Source of the DNA: Monoplex corrugatus
Taxonomy: Eukaryota; Mollusca; Gastropoda; Littorinimorpha; Ranellidae
Assembly (NCBI GenBank): GCA_030674185.1
Contig: CM060315.1
Span: forward strand, 86,261,579-86,325,578
Reading direction: 5' to 3'
Length of the DNA: 64,000 bases
Shown here: piece by piece, positions 24,525-34,105 of the stretch
Layout of the letters: every line of letters starts with the position of its first letter
How positions within the stretch are numbered: the stretch's first letter is position 1
Translations under genes and position numbers: made by a program
The notes under the pieces: generated by a model
Seen by the model: only the letters and a program-made list of their open reading frames with translations
What the model was told of the DNA's origin: nothing
The model's database searches: none

Positions 24525-24862
24525 CTGCACAGTCTGCATATCCTGTCTTCGGTGGGCATGCATGCTGTGTGTTTTTCTGTTTCCACAAGCCAGCGGACAC
24601 TGACATGACTTACACAGGATCTTAAACGTGCAGTTTAATATTCTGCCTATGTATACATTCGATGCTAGGGATCAGGCCGCAACAAGCTGCACACATGTTG
24701 ACCAGGGAGAAGGGAGAAAACTCCACCCTACCCACTGATGGGATCAAACCCTGACCCAGGGAGAAGGGCGATAACTCCACCATTACCCACTGATGGGATC
24801 AAACCCTGACTTGGTCACAGCAAGTCCCACGTCTTACCCGCTTGACTGATGTGCCCGTGGAA
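24525..24862 (-). repeat. tRNA-derived SINE with an internal 56-bp duplication
   Basis: On the minus strand it begins near 24860 with AGTCAAGCGGGTAAGACG (A-box-like) and GTCAGGGTTTGATCCCA (B-box-like), then a segment GTGGGTAATGGTGGAGTT ending in CTTCTCCCTGG. That segment occurs twice (24700-24752 and 24753-24810 on the plus strand). The body continues with GTCAACATGTGTGCAG, CACGTTTAAGATCCTGT and GTCATGTCAGTGTCCGCTGG. The same order recurs at 33430-34105, where the internal segment is repeated nine times. Similar tRNA-SINE bodies are common in mollusc genomes to my knowledge. Confidence 0.75.
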
Positions 24863-25020
24863 ACAACACCGTGGATAATCATATATATCCTATAATGACT
24901 GACGTGTAACTGTACAGATTCGGAAAACAAGTAAAGTGGCAGCATTTGACAATTTTTAAACAGATGATGCATTGAAAATCCTGATCTTTTTTTTTTTGAG
25001 TAGTATTAATTCCACAGCGC

Positions 25021-25022
25021 TG

Positions 25023-25049
<27 letters not shown>
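25021..25049. repeat. Poly-T homopolymer
   Basis: About 29 T residues, preceded by a shorter T run at 24988-24998. Confidence 0.95.
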
Positions 25050-25053
<4 letters not shown>

Positions 25054-25124
25054 GAATAGAGAGGTTTCAACTTGAATTTTGAACATTTGCCCAGACATGG
25101 AGTTCGGAATTTCGTCAAGATGGA

Positions 25125-25388
25125 TTCATTGCACTAAGACAATTCCATATGCGCTCCACGCAAATTTGCCTACAACTATGTGGTAATTCCCTGACCTCAG
25201 TAAAACCCAATGCGCTGGCAAAATCTTGAAGTGGGAGGGTGGGAGCAGGCCGTATGAAATATTGGACCAGCGCCATCAGAATGATGGAAACGTTAAGAGG
25301 GACTGTGAACAGGCCGGGCTTTAAGGCTGCGAGCTGGGATTGACCTGGAAATGTCAGATCTTGAGTCCACAGCTGTATAAAAAGAACC
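25125..25388 (-). repeat. SINE-like repeat, CAATTCCATATGCGCTC family, copy 1
   Basis: Shares CAATTCCATATGCGCTC, CGCTGGCAA, a GGCCGTATGAA-type stretch, ACCAGCGCCATCAGAATGAT and a GGCCTGTTCAC-type head (minus strand) with 44488-44755. The opposite orientation is found in tandem at 28025-28200 and 28225-28425. The head region carries GGTCAATCCCAG, weakly like a B box. Confidence 0.65.
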
Positions 25389-25419
25389 AATTAGAGACTG
25401 AATGAAAGAGACAGGAGAA

Positions 25420-25612
25420 ACAATCGGTGGAGGAGAAGGAGAAGAAGGAAGAGGAGAAGGGGAGCAGAAGGAGAAGGAAGAAAGAAGGAAAGAGAGGGAG
25501 GAAGACGAAGAAAAGAAAAAAAAAAGAGACAGAAGAAAAAGGTGAAACAGAAAAGGAGAAAAAAGAAACTGAAAAAGTAGAAAAAGAAAAAAGAGATACA
25601 TGAAGAGTGAAA
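25420..25612. repeat. Purine-rich (GA/GAA) low-complexity tract
   Basis: Almost uninterrupted purines on the plus strand (GGAGAAGGAGAAGAAGG and similar). It could form triplex DNA in principle. Confidence 0.9.
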
Positions 25613-25793
25613 TCAATAAATAATCAAAACTTACTACCTTTCGGAGAGACAGAGCGTGCAGCAGTGACTGTAGGTAGCATCAGCAGCAGGCCAAAGACAG
25701 AAGACACAGACAACAAAATCAGGTTAACAATATTGTCATCACAATCAAAGCACATCTAATGTTAATGATATCAGAATAATCGTGTTCAAAACA

Positions 25794-26514
25794 TCATCAT
25801 CATCATCAGGTGCCTTGCCGCATGGCGTTGGCGATTATGGACTTCTATCTCTCTCTATCTCTTGTTGCCCCAAGCATCTCCTCTGCCCTCCCCGTCCTCA
25901 GCCACCCCGCAAGCCCACCCAGCATCACCCCCCCCCCGCGCTCCCCCTCCCCCCAGCCCTCCCGCCGCGACCAGGCGCCCCAATTCCCCCTTGCTCACAA
26001 AATGGCCCACGAACGATCCACCCGTGTCCGCTCCATCAAGACCGTCCCCCCCCCCCCCCCCCCCCCCCCCGCTGTCCATGGAACTCCCAACCCCAGAAAA
26101 CCACATCCCGGCTGCCTCAATCCCGCTCCGGCCCCGCCCGCCGACCCGCAACCGCACAATAGCATTGGTTCCACACAACACTCAAGAACCCCCCTCCCGA
26201 TGCCAACCGGCAGGCACCCGTCGGCAAGAATGCCCTCCATCCTCCCGAATGCTGCCCTGGCCCGGCCGACCAACCCCCAATGCCCTACCCGACCGAAAGT
26301 CCCGGTACAGTCAACAAAGCACAAATACAAATCCCCACCCACCCCGATCGACCTCCCCACAGCTCCCAGGTTGCACACGGCATCAACAGCTCCCCCTCCT
26401 CCACAAACCCACACCGCCCATCCACCATTCCCCCCCCCCCCCGACTCCACTCCCTGTTCCCATCACGACCACTCCCAATAGGACCCTGGCCACACGACCC
26501 ATCAAACCCACCGC
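25794..26514 (-). mobile_element. Hypermutated (A-to-G on sense strand) RTE-like copy
   Basis: Sense is the minus strand. The element begins at its 3' end with triplet tail CATCATCATCA and GTGCCTTGCCGCATGGCG, and follows the full-length copy at 55697-59079 with a deletion of about 0.5 kb and one of about 38 bases. TCAAAACA flanks it at 25786-25793 and 26515-26522, a probable 8-bp target-site duplication. Differences are overwhelmingly T to C on the plus strand. In 26202-26270 against 56154-56222, I count 22 of 29 T replaced by C, and three other substitutions. The flanks have ordinary T content. Long C runs at 26047-26072 and 26429-26443 fall where relatives are T-rich. See findings. Confidence 0.9.
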
Positions 26515-26574
26515 TCAAAACAAATATTACAAAAATCATATGAACCTTCTCTGCTCTTAGCTCTTTTACCTTCT

Positions 26575-26765
26575 GGCCATATATATCCATCCATATCCTG
26601 CATTATCGGCCAGGATAACAACAACAACAACAACAACAACAAAACCATAACTTGTTCACCTCCTCTCCCTATCCACCGATTTGCTGCTGGTGAATATGAT
26701 GAGGAAATCAAAGGGTTAAGATTTCATGCATCTGGTGGATGAGGCAAACATGTGACTGGGTTAAT
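26575..26765. repeat. Palindromic interspersed repeat, CCACCAGC family, copy 2, with (AAC)n
   Basis: Contains ATCCTGCATTATCGGCCAGG, an AAC microsatellite at 26608-26641, CTCCCTATCCACCGA, then the inverse arm GCTGGTGAAT, AAATCAAAGGGTTAAG and TCTGGTGGATGAGG. It abuts the hypermutated RTE copy. Confidence 0.6.
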
Positions 26766-27160
26766 ATAACGGTATCACAATCACGACTACAAAAATGTTC
26801 ATAACATTATTTGAACAACAATAAAGACAAAATAAAAACAACAAAATCCATGTTATTACAATGTCACTGGAATCAGGCCCTAAAATGTCAACAGTAACAA
26901 TCTTCAGACTACAAAAACAACATCAACGTCTAAACACAGTAACATGTCAATAATACCCTGTCAGAAATAAAACCAAAAACCAGAAGCCATTCCGAAATAC
27001 AAGCATTCAAAACAAACAATCGGCAAATATCACCTTTCCTGGATATATCGAAATGTAAAGCTTTATGTTAGTTCAAGCAGGCGTAAGTATTATTAGTATA
27101 CAGCTAGACCTAGTGGAACAGATGGTCAAACCACATCAATCGTCATCATCCAGCACGTTT
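26766..27160. other. No recognisable feature
   Basis: A-rich spacer with ACAACAAAAACAACA-like stretches. Nothing coding is seen. Confidence 0.45.
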
Positions 27161-27184
27161 CTTTTTTAAACGATTGAAGTCATA

Positions 27185-27312
27185 ACCCTACGTGGCCGAC
27201 TACAATTCCTATGACCATCAAGATGTGCCCTGTTCATGTAGGACAGTGAACGCAAGAAGAATGACCTCGAGGCTTTTGGCTGCTGTACCACACACACACA
27301 CACACACACAAC
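27185..27312 (+). repeat. Fragment shared with the start of the 54-bp array, then (CA)n
   Basis: GTGGCCGACTACAATTCCTA followed by TGACCATCAAG at 27190-27220 matches ATGGCCGACTACAACTCCTC followed by TGACCACCAAG at 5543-5573, the junction between the RNase H relic and the 54-bp minisatellite. It is probably a 3' untranslated piece of the RNase H-bearing element. A (CA)n tract follows at 27289-27310. Confidence 0.55.
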
Positions 27313-27327
27313 CCACCCCACCCACTT

Positions 27328-27952
27328 ATGCAAAATAACAGCAAATGGAACAACACTGAGACAAGCTGGTAGGCTTATATATCTGGGAGCCGTCATCTCA
27401 CTAGACGGCAGATGCACATCAGAAATAGCCAGCAGAGTCGGCCAAGTCAAAACAACATTCAAGAAGACGAAAAGCGCTCTTACAAACAAATGCCTATCAA
27501 TTAACATCAGGAAGAGAGTTCTTCAGTATTATATAGAACCGATCCTGTTGGATGGTTGTGAGGCGTGGACAGTCAACACGCAAAGTCAGAACAAGATTGA
27601 GGCAACTGAAATGTGGTTTCTAAGAAGAATGTTAAGAGTTCCATGGACAGCAAAGAAAACAAACGAGACAATCTTGAAAGAGGGCAGGCACAAGAGGAAC
27701 ATCAATAAAAAAGAAATTGGGAAAAGACAAGCAACATTCATAGGACATTTTATGAGGCAAGAGAGATTAGAGCACTGGTCACAACAGGAAAGCATGAGGG
27801 AAAGAGCACTAGGTAGACCCAGAGAGAAATACTGGGCCTACTTGCAGAGTGGCTGAGGACAGAAAGGGTGGGAGATGCACATGTATTTGCAGCGACAAGG
27901 GATAGATTTGCATGGAGTGTCATGGTCGCCAATGCGGCAGGGCACATAATGA
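27328..27952 (+). mobile_element. 5'-truncated RTE-like copy
   Basis: Starts downstream of the YADD motif at ATGCAAAATAACAGCAAATG and continues to the family 3' end (CGCCAATGCGGCAGGGCACA, then ATGATGATGA). Frame 27548-27856 shows CEAWTVNTQSQNKIEATEMW and RVPWTAKKTNETIL, the C-terminal tail of the RTE ORF. Small indels break the frame on both sides. No hypermutation is visible, so it serves as an unedited control for the copy at 25794-26514. Confidence 0.85.
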
Positions 27953-28024
27953 TGATGACCACACACACACATACACGCAAAAACACACACGTACTGACAC
28001 AAAATGAAAAACAAAATCTAGCTA

Positions 28025-28200
28025 GTTGGTTCATTTGACAACACCGTAGACTTTGAACTTCAATCCCAACCTGCAACATAAAATTGGTCTGTTCACTGAA
28101 TGCTTCATCGTTGTGATGTTGTCAGCTTAGTGTCCCATAGATCTCTACACCCCCACCTCTCCATTCCATGGCCTTGCCAGCCTACAGGGTTTTGTGAAAG
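28025..28200 (+). repeat. SINE-like repeat, CAATTCC family, copy 2
   Basis: Contains GAACTTCAATCCCAACCTGC, ATTGGTCTGTTCAC, TCATCGTTGTGATG and GTCAGCTTAGTGTCCCATA, the plus-strand equivalents of the minus copies at 25125-25388 and 44488-44755. Confidence 0.6.
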
Positions 28201-28224
28201 CTGAAGGAGACTCAAGATATGATA

Positions 28225-28425
28225 CCACATTCAGTCCCGGCCCACAACAATAAAACTGACCTGTTGGCTGTCCATTTTAATGTTGCAATCATTCTGGTGG
28301 TGTCAGCTTAGTCTTTCATAAGTCCCCCTTTCCTTTCCCTTTTCCCCATTTCAAGACTTCGCCAGTGCATCTGTAGGGATTTGCGCAGTTTCCATTCGCA
28401 CACATTTGATCATATACTGATTCCA
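28225..28425 (+). repeat. SINE-like repeat, CAATTCC family, copy 3
   Basis: Directly follows copy 2 in the same orientation, with CATTCAGTCCCGGCCCA, CTGACCTGTTGGCTG, ATCATTCTGGTGGTGTCAGC, TTAGTCTTTCATA and CAAGACTTCGCCAGTGCATC. The pair is a tandem arrangement of two diverged units. Confidence 0.65.
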
Positions 28426-28545
28426 TAATCAAGTCAACAGAAAGAATTTCCTATCAAAATTAAATGGCCAACAAAACATGCAGCAATTCCTTGGCAAATA
28501 ACTATGTACACATGGATGTCTCCCTTCACTACTGTGATTTATGTT

Positions 28546-28770
28546 TTATATCTGACCATCGCCAGTCTGGACATTTCTGAACCTCGTTACATTATACAGT
28601 ATACTGCCTGTCACCGGCGGACCCTCTATAGCTTTAGTGAGACTCGCTTTCACTCTAATCACAGTCCAGGGACCCCTTTGAATCAGTTCTAATGGGAGCC
28701 CTGAGCCCTCGTGTACTACTCGTATATCTCCAATCTCCGATCTATGCAGCGCAAACTGCAAAAATGACAA
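28546..28770 (-). repeat. Interspersed repeat, CTCCCATTAGAAC family, copy 2
   Basis: Minus strand shows GGGCTCCCATTAGAACTGAT, AAGGGGTCCCTGGACTG, GCGAGTCTCACTAAAGC and CAGTATACTGTATAATG, in the same order as 21360-21590. Confidence 0.6.
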
Positions 28771-29074
28771 TCACTGTTCATCATCTGACTCCTGGTCACC
28801 TTTCCCGGACGCTAGCACAACTCAGCGTGTGTGACATGTGGGTCATTTTGTCTAAATGGTCACGCATGTCATCACCTTGGCTTCAAGACTGCCCGTGTTC
28901 ATTCAGATCACATGCTCGTTCAAACGGTATCCACATGTGCAGATCTGTATCAAAAGTTTATTGAAAAGCTACAGTCATCGTTTTCTTCAATGGCACCTGT
29001 ATATACCCCTCCTTCTCCCTCCCCCCCCCCCAAAAAAAAGGAAAGAAAAAATCCAGACAGGCCAAACGAATACC
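28771..29074. other. No recognisable feature; C/A homopolymers
   Basis: Includes a poly-C/poly-A junction at 29021-29038. Open frames through it lack recognised domains. Confidence 0.45.
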
Positions 29075-29312
29075 AGTCAACATGGTGAAGAGGTTACTGA
29101 CTGGAAGGTCTTGAGTTCGAACTCTTATCACAGTCCCAGTCCAAAACAACAGGACTTTTTTGGCCCCAACCAGCTCCTATCAGTAAACTATGGCCCTTTG
29201 AGAAAGATCTTTCTGGAAAGATTCGAGACAACACAGTCAAGTCTCATCCACTTGACGCAAGTATAAACAATGGCCCCACTGCTCACATTTCCTGACGAAC
29301 ACTAGATGTGCC
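29075..29312 (+). repeat. tRNA-derived SINE-like repeat, second copy of the 19830 family
   Basis: Head GAGGTTACTGACTGGAAGG and GAGTTCGAACTC give A- and B-box-like spacing. The body has CCAGCTCCTATCAGTAAACT, a CTTTGAGAAAGATC stretch, CACAGTCAAGTCTCATCCAC and CACATTTCCTGAC, matching 19970-20130. Confidence 0.65.
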
Positions 29313-29334
29313 TTATCCCCCACACTGGCGTAAA

Positions 29335-30955
29335 ATCTAAAGATGGTGCGATTATTATGAAAAGGACAAAGTATGGCTTGTATAAGACAGATGGGGAGAG
29401 TACATTAATTAAAGACCTTTTTGACGATGACAGAAACGAAGAACACATTATAAGAAAGCGTTGAAAGACTACCCATAATGAAATATGATGTGTGAGCAGC
29501 ACTGAAAAAGATGAAACTGGGAAAAGCCCCAGGACCAGACAATATTTGTACAGAAATGATTGAGACCCTAGAAGAATTTGGTATTGAAAAAATAACAGTT
29601 CTCCTGAATGAAATTTATGACACCCGAAAATCCATACAGATATGTCAAAATCAATTTTCATTGCACTTCGAAAGAAAGCAGGAGCTATAGAATGCGAACT
29701 CCATTGTACAATCAGCTTGTTGAGTCACGTAACAAAAATTCGATGAAGAATAATCATGACGAGGGCAAGGAACAGAATCAAAAGAAAAATAGCAGAAGAA
29801 CAGTGTGGATTTGTTGAATGAAAAGGAACTATTAACGCCATATACATTCTAAGAACTATCATAAAGAGGTCGACCGAGCTGAATAAGGATTTATGTTTAT
29901 GCTTTGTTGATTACACTAAGGTTTTCGATTGGGTAAGACACAAAGAACTGATCAACGAACTAGAAAGGTTCAATACTGACGGAAAAGATCTAAGAATTAT
30001 TTGAAAAATGTATTGGGAACAAACAGCAGCAATGAGAATAGAAAACAATATAAGCTCTTTCCAAAATACCAAAAGAGGGGTCAGGCAGGGTTGTGTTCTG
30101 TCACAAGATTTGTTTTTACTTTACAGGGAAACAATTATGAGGAACCTAGAAGAATGCCCTGGGATAAAGATTGGAGGAAAAAATGATAAACAGAATTCGT
30201 TACACAGATGGCTGTACTTAATCGCAGAAAATGGAAAAGACCTACAAAATCTTGTGAATGTAATAGAAATAGAAGGCAAAAACAAATGTCTGGAGCTAAA
30301 TAGCAATAAGACTGAAGTCATGGTAATCAGAAAAAACAACAACAATAAGTCCCCTCATGCAAAATAACCGCAAATGGGACAACTCTGAGACAGGCTGATA
30401 AGTTTAAATATCTGGGAACGGTCATCTCACCAGACGGTAGATGCACATCAGAAATAGCCTGCAGGATCGGTGAAGCCAAAAACAGCATTCAGGAGATGAA
30501 TAGCGGTCTTACCAACAAATGCCTATCAATTAACATCAGGAAGAGAGTTCTTGAATGTTATATAGAACCAATACTGTTGCATGGTTGTGGGGCGTGGAGT
30601 CAACACGCAAAGTCAGAACAAAATTGAAGCAAATGAAATGTGGTTTCTAAGAAGAATGTTGAGAGTTCCATGGACAGCAAAGAAAACAAACGAGATAGTC
30701 TTGAAGACGACAAAGAAGATCATAAGTAAAGAAGATTACGAAAACACAAGCAACATTTATAGGACCTTTTATGAGGCAAGTGAAATCATAGCACTTGATC
30801 ACAAAAGGAAAACTGGAGGGAAAGAGCACTAGGTAGACCCAGGGAGAAAATACTGGACGGACTTGTAGAGTGGCTGAGGTCAGAGAAGGTGGGAGAAGTA
30901 CTTACAGATTTGTATGGAGTGCCATGATCGCCAACGCCATGTGACAGGACACATG
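29335..30955 (+). mobile_element. 5'-truncated RTE-like copy spanning most of the RT
   Basis: Follows the full-length copy from just upstream of the RT domain to the 3' end (ATCGCCAACGCCATGTGACA). Fragments in order include KMKLGKAPGPDN-like, EQCGFVE followed by a stop, TKVFDWVRHKELIN (motif A with two changes), RGVRQGCVLSQDLF (motif B), RYTDG where YADD should be, and RRMLRVPWTAKKTNEIVL. Many stops and frameshifts show it is old and inactive. A microsatellite starts right at its 3' end. Confidence 0.85.
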
Positions 30956-30956
30956 A

Positions 30957-30971
30957 TATGTGTATATATAT

Positions 30972-31006
<35 letters not shown>

Positions 31007-31296
31007 GTGTGTGTGTATGTGTGTGTGTATAAATGTGTATATATATATGTACACATAGATGTATGTGTGTATATACATATACATACAGATAGATAGACGT
31101 CTGTCTATATATCTGTATGTAGACAGATAGATAAATATATAGATAGATAGACAGACAGACAGATAGATAGATAGACAGATAGATAGACAGATAGATAGAT
31201 AGACAGACAGATAGATAGATAGACAGACAGATAGATAGATAGACAGATAGATAGACAGACAGATAGACAGATAGATAGACAGACAGATAGACAGAC

Positions 31297-31327
<31 letters not shown>

Positions 31328-31337
31328 CAGATAGATA
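30957..31337. repeat. Compound microsatellite: (TA)n, (TG)n, (GATA/GACA)n
   Basis: TATATA tracts and TGTGTG at 30960-31075, then AGATAGATAGACAGACAG-type tetranucleotides at 31085-31337. It begins at the 3' terminus of an RTE copy, which is common where LINE tails seed microsatellites. Confidence 0.95.
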
Positions 31338-31339
31338 TA

Positions 31340-31500
31340 AGGTGTAGATTGCAGCCCTGTCACACAGTTTCGCTCTGATATGGAGCTCCATAGCATCATC
31401 ACATCATCCTCATTCCCATCATAGCATTGTGAAAAACGATCGTGCCAATGTCTGTGGCTCTTCATATCCTGCCCTCATGGCCTTACCAAGCTATTATGGA
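31340..31500 (+). repeat. Interspersed repeat, CTGTCAC/AGCATCATCA family, copy 2
   Basis: Contains CCCTGTCACACAGTTTCGCT, GGAGCTCCATAGCATCATCA, CATTGTGAAAAACGAT and CTGCCCTCATGG, in the same order as 20195-20350. Confidence 0.6.
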
Positions 31501-31935
31501 CCATCCACACGAACAATATTCCAAGATGTACGCAAATCATCTGGCCGAACACCATCTCCAACCAACAATTACTTGACCAATGCAATCAAGAGAGTAAAAG
31601 GAGACTATCTTCACGAAATGAGGATAGAAAGGAACTGGACACATCACTGGAAGACAGCAGGATAGCATCACTCAACTGCCCTTCACTGGACACCTGAGGC
31701 AAGACATAAGAAGAAAACACCTGGTGATGAACAACGGAGACCTTCAGTCAGGTCCAGAAACACACCAAGGTGCTATACAAAAGCTGGCCACAAACAGACA
31801 GCAGTGAACAATCGTCACTGCCAGTGGCACAAAGGGCAGGAAATCCACATGTATGGATCTGCGGTCTAAGTGTATTTCAAACCTTTTTGTGGCTTTTCTC
31901 ACTTTTAATATCAATAAAATCGTAGTAGTAATCGG
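31429..31935 (+). other. Unclassified stretch with short open frame and a polyadenylation-like signal
   Basis: A 78-codon frame (31429-31665) includes LMALPSYYGPSTRTIF and a basic RVKGDYLHEMRIERNW stretch with protein-like composition. It ends in a stop, and the following 250 bases carry CAATAAAATC at 31912, which fits a polyadenylation signal. It could be the 3' end of an unrecognised mobile element following the repeat at 31340. I do not recognise the protein and would not call it a gene. Confidence 0.3.
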
Positions 31936-32139
31936 ATCTATGAGAAGGCAAAAGGTCTGAAAAGTGTGGAGAAACGGCAGGGGATCGGAAGGTTTCTAGT
32001 GGGGGATCTGAAAATTTGGTATTTGAGTTTACAATCAAGAATAACCTAAAACTCTTGAGTACAATTTGGAAGCATCATCGAGAAAAATGAAAGCCTTCTT
32101 TCAAAGCAGATGGAAAAAAACCCAACACTTCCTCCCTGA

Positions 32140-32208
32140 AAAGAAAGAGAGAAAGAGAGAGCGCGAGAGAGAGCGAGAGAGCGTACGAGAGAGGGAGGGA
32201 GGGAGGGA

Positions 32209-32289
<81 letters not shown>

Positions 32290-32291
32290 TC
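32140..32291. repeat. (GA)n microsatellite
   Basis: AGAGAG with GCGAGA and GGGAGGGAGG interruptions over about 150 bases. Confidence 0.97.
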
Positions 32292-32858
32292 TCAACAGAA
32301 GATAGAAAATGTATAGTTTACAAACTGAAGATGAACGTCACTTCGAAAAGACAATAAAACGACGAAAAAAATGTCAACACTTCATTGCTCTGTATAAGCA
32401 TGCCAAACCCAAGCGACATGCTAACAATAATCTGCAAAATACGTCCGACTGTCTGCATGTTGTAAAGACTGTAAGATTGTTAGCTACACCTGCGAATGTA
32501 TATTCCTAATGATGTTGATGTTGGAAAGATGGTGTGAAATATAGATTGTTGATCATTTATCTCCCCTTACTTCAACCAGTCTGTCTCTATTCTCGACACT
32601 GTGTAGGGTCTTTAAGCAGCTGGGCCTTCATCCATTATTTCCTTTAACGTCTAACCACATAACTCCTTTTAGACAACTGCGGAAGCTTTTGACTTAAGCC
32701 ATGATCATTTTGGATCTTCTTCCATCGCACTGTACATCTGCGGAGTTGATGCGTGCGGAATTTATTCCCAGCATGGAAATGCTCACTTGAAAAGGGGGAA
32801 AAGATATCTTTCAGCCCTATTTGGGTTCTTTTGACGACTAGGAGTCAGGAGTCAGGAG

Positions 32859-32860
<2 letters not shown>
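32292..32860. other. No recognisable feature
   Basis: AT-rich spacer. A small direct repeat AGGAGTCAGGAGTC at 32839-32858 leads into the next CA tract. Confidence 0.45.
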
Positions 32861-32894
<34 letters not shown>

Positions 32895-32910
32895 ACACAC
32901 ACACACACAC

Positions 32911-32964
<54 letters not shown>

Positions 32965-32987
32965 ACTCACTCACTCACACACAAGCG
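32861..32987. repeat. (CA)n microsatellite
   Basis: Long CACACA tract with TA and TTACTCACTCACTCA interruptions. Confidence 0.97.
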
Positions 32988-32989
32988 TA

Positions 32990-33425
32990 TGACCTATAAT
33001 ACTTTTATCACAGCCATTTTCGTTACTTTATTCACTTTACATTTTCTGTCCTTCTGTGCCATTATTTGGGGGAGGTGCAGCTTTCGGACGTGGGCCAGAT
33101 GGGTAGCACCTGTCACACTTAGATTGATTCTTTCAGTTGTTTCTTTCACACCTTCTGTCCATCCTTTCCTAGGACGCCCCCTTCCTTTGGATCCATGCCT
33201 TTTCATGTTGTAAGCGTTGTGTACTGGCTGTTTGCTTGCAAGCCTCATGAGATGACCGAACCATTTCAGTCCCTGTTTTTCTATATATTCTAGACATGGT
33301 ACGATGTCTTTAACGGCTCCATTTCTGATCTTGTCTCAACGTGTGACATTCACTGTCTTTCTGAGACAAGCACTCTTGCAAGATGTTACTTTGCTTTTTT
33401 CCCAATTTATCGTTATCCCGCCATA
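32990..33425 (-). pseudogene. C-terminal end of a non-LTR retrotransposon ORF2 (RTE-like, different family)
   Basis: Minus-strand translation from about 33425 shows WEKSKVTSCKSACLRKTVNV followed by a stop, then EYIEKQGLKWFGHLMRLASK, PVHNAYNMKRHG, GRGRPRKGWTEGVKETTER and SVTGATHLAHVRKLHLP. The WFGHLMR...GRPRKxW...GVKE order is the usual thumb and tail of LINE endonuclease-RT proteins. The RT palm is absent. The 5' truncation lies at about 33425, directly next to a SINE head. Confidence 0.8.
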
Positions 33426-33429
33426 ATGC

Positions 33430-34105
33430 GTACCGACCGTCGAGTAGGTAAGATGTCGGACTTTTATCGGAATGTCTGAGGGTTGGATCCCGTATGGGTA
33501 CCTCCCACTTGGTGAGTAAAGGATAATTGTTTTATCTGCAGGTAAACATCTGTATGGGTACCTCCCACTTGGTGAGTAAAGGATAATTGTTTTATTCATG
33601 CAGTAAACATCTGTATGGGTACCTCCCACTTGGTGAGTAAAGGATAATTGTTTTATCTGCAGGTAAACATTTGTATGGGTACCTCCCACTTGGTGAGTAA
33701 AGGATGATTGTTTTATCTGCAGGTAAACATTTGTATGGGTACCTCCCACTTGGTGAGTAAAGGATGATTGTTTTATCTGCAGGTAAACATTTGTATGGGT
33801 ATCTCCCACTTGGTGAGTAAAGGATGATTGTTTTATCTGCAGGTAAACATTTGTATGGGTACCTCCCACTTGGTGAGTAAAGGATAATTGTTTTATCTGC
33901 AGGTAAACATTTGTATGGGTATCTCCCACTTGGTGAGTAAAGGATGATTGTTTTATCTGCAGGTAAACATTTGTATGGGTATCTCCCACTTGGTGAGTAA
34001 AGGATGATTGTTTTATCTGCCAAGTAAACACCTGTGCAAACCTGTTATTGTGTTAATGTCTGAACCTTTTTACTTGTGTACATGTACACACAGAACTTGT
34101 GAGTA
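33430..34105 (+). repeat. tRNA-derived SINE with internal segment expanded to a 60-bp minisatellite (9 copies)
   Basis: A tRNA-like head at 33430-33495 (GTCGAGTAGGTAAGATGTCG and GAGGGTTGGATCCCG) is followed by nine repeats of about 57-61 bases from 33493 to 34020, with GGGTACCTCCCACTTGGTGA, GTAAAGGATGATTGTTTTAT and CTGCAGGTAAACATTTGTAT. The array closes with the SINE body CACCTGTGCAAACCTGTTAT and AATGTCTGAACC at 34029-34070. Head, segment and body appear once each, in the same order, in the copy at 24525-24862 except that its segment is doubled. Two units carry TATCTCCC for TACCTCCC. Confidence 0.8.

Noticed and set aside
25794..26514. GC-rich coding exon or CpG island
   Set aside because: The high GC comes from one-directional T-to-C changes in an RTE copy, as alignment to 55697-59079 shows.
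25794..26514. APOBEC- or RIP-type mutation
   Set aside because: Those give C to T or G to A. The observed direction is the opposite (T to C on plus, A to G on the element's sense strand).
31786..31935. Polyadenylated host gene 3' end at 31912
   Set aside because: There is only an isolated CAATAAAATC after a repeat and a short frame. No exon structure supports a gene.
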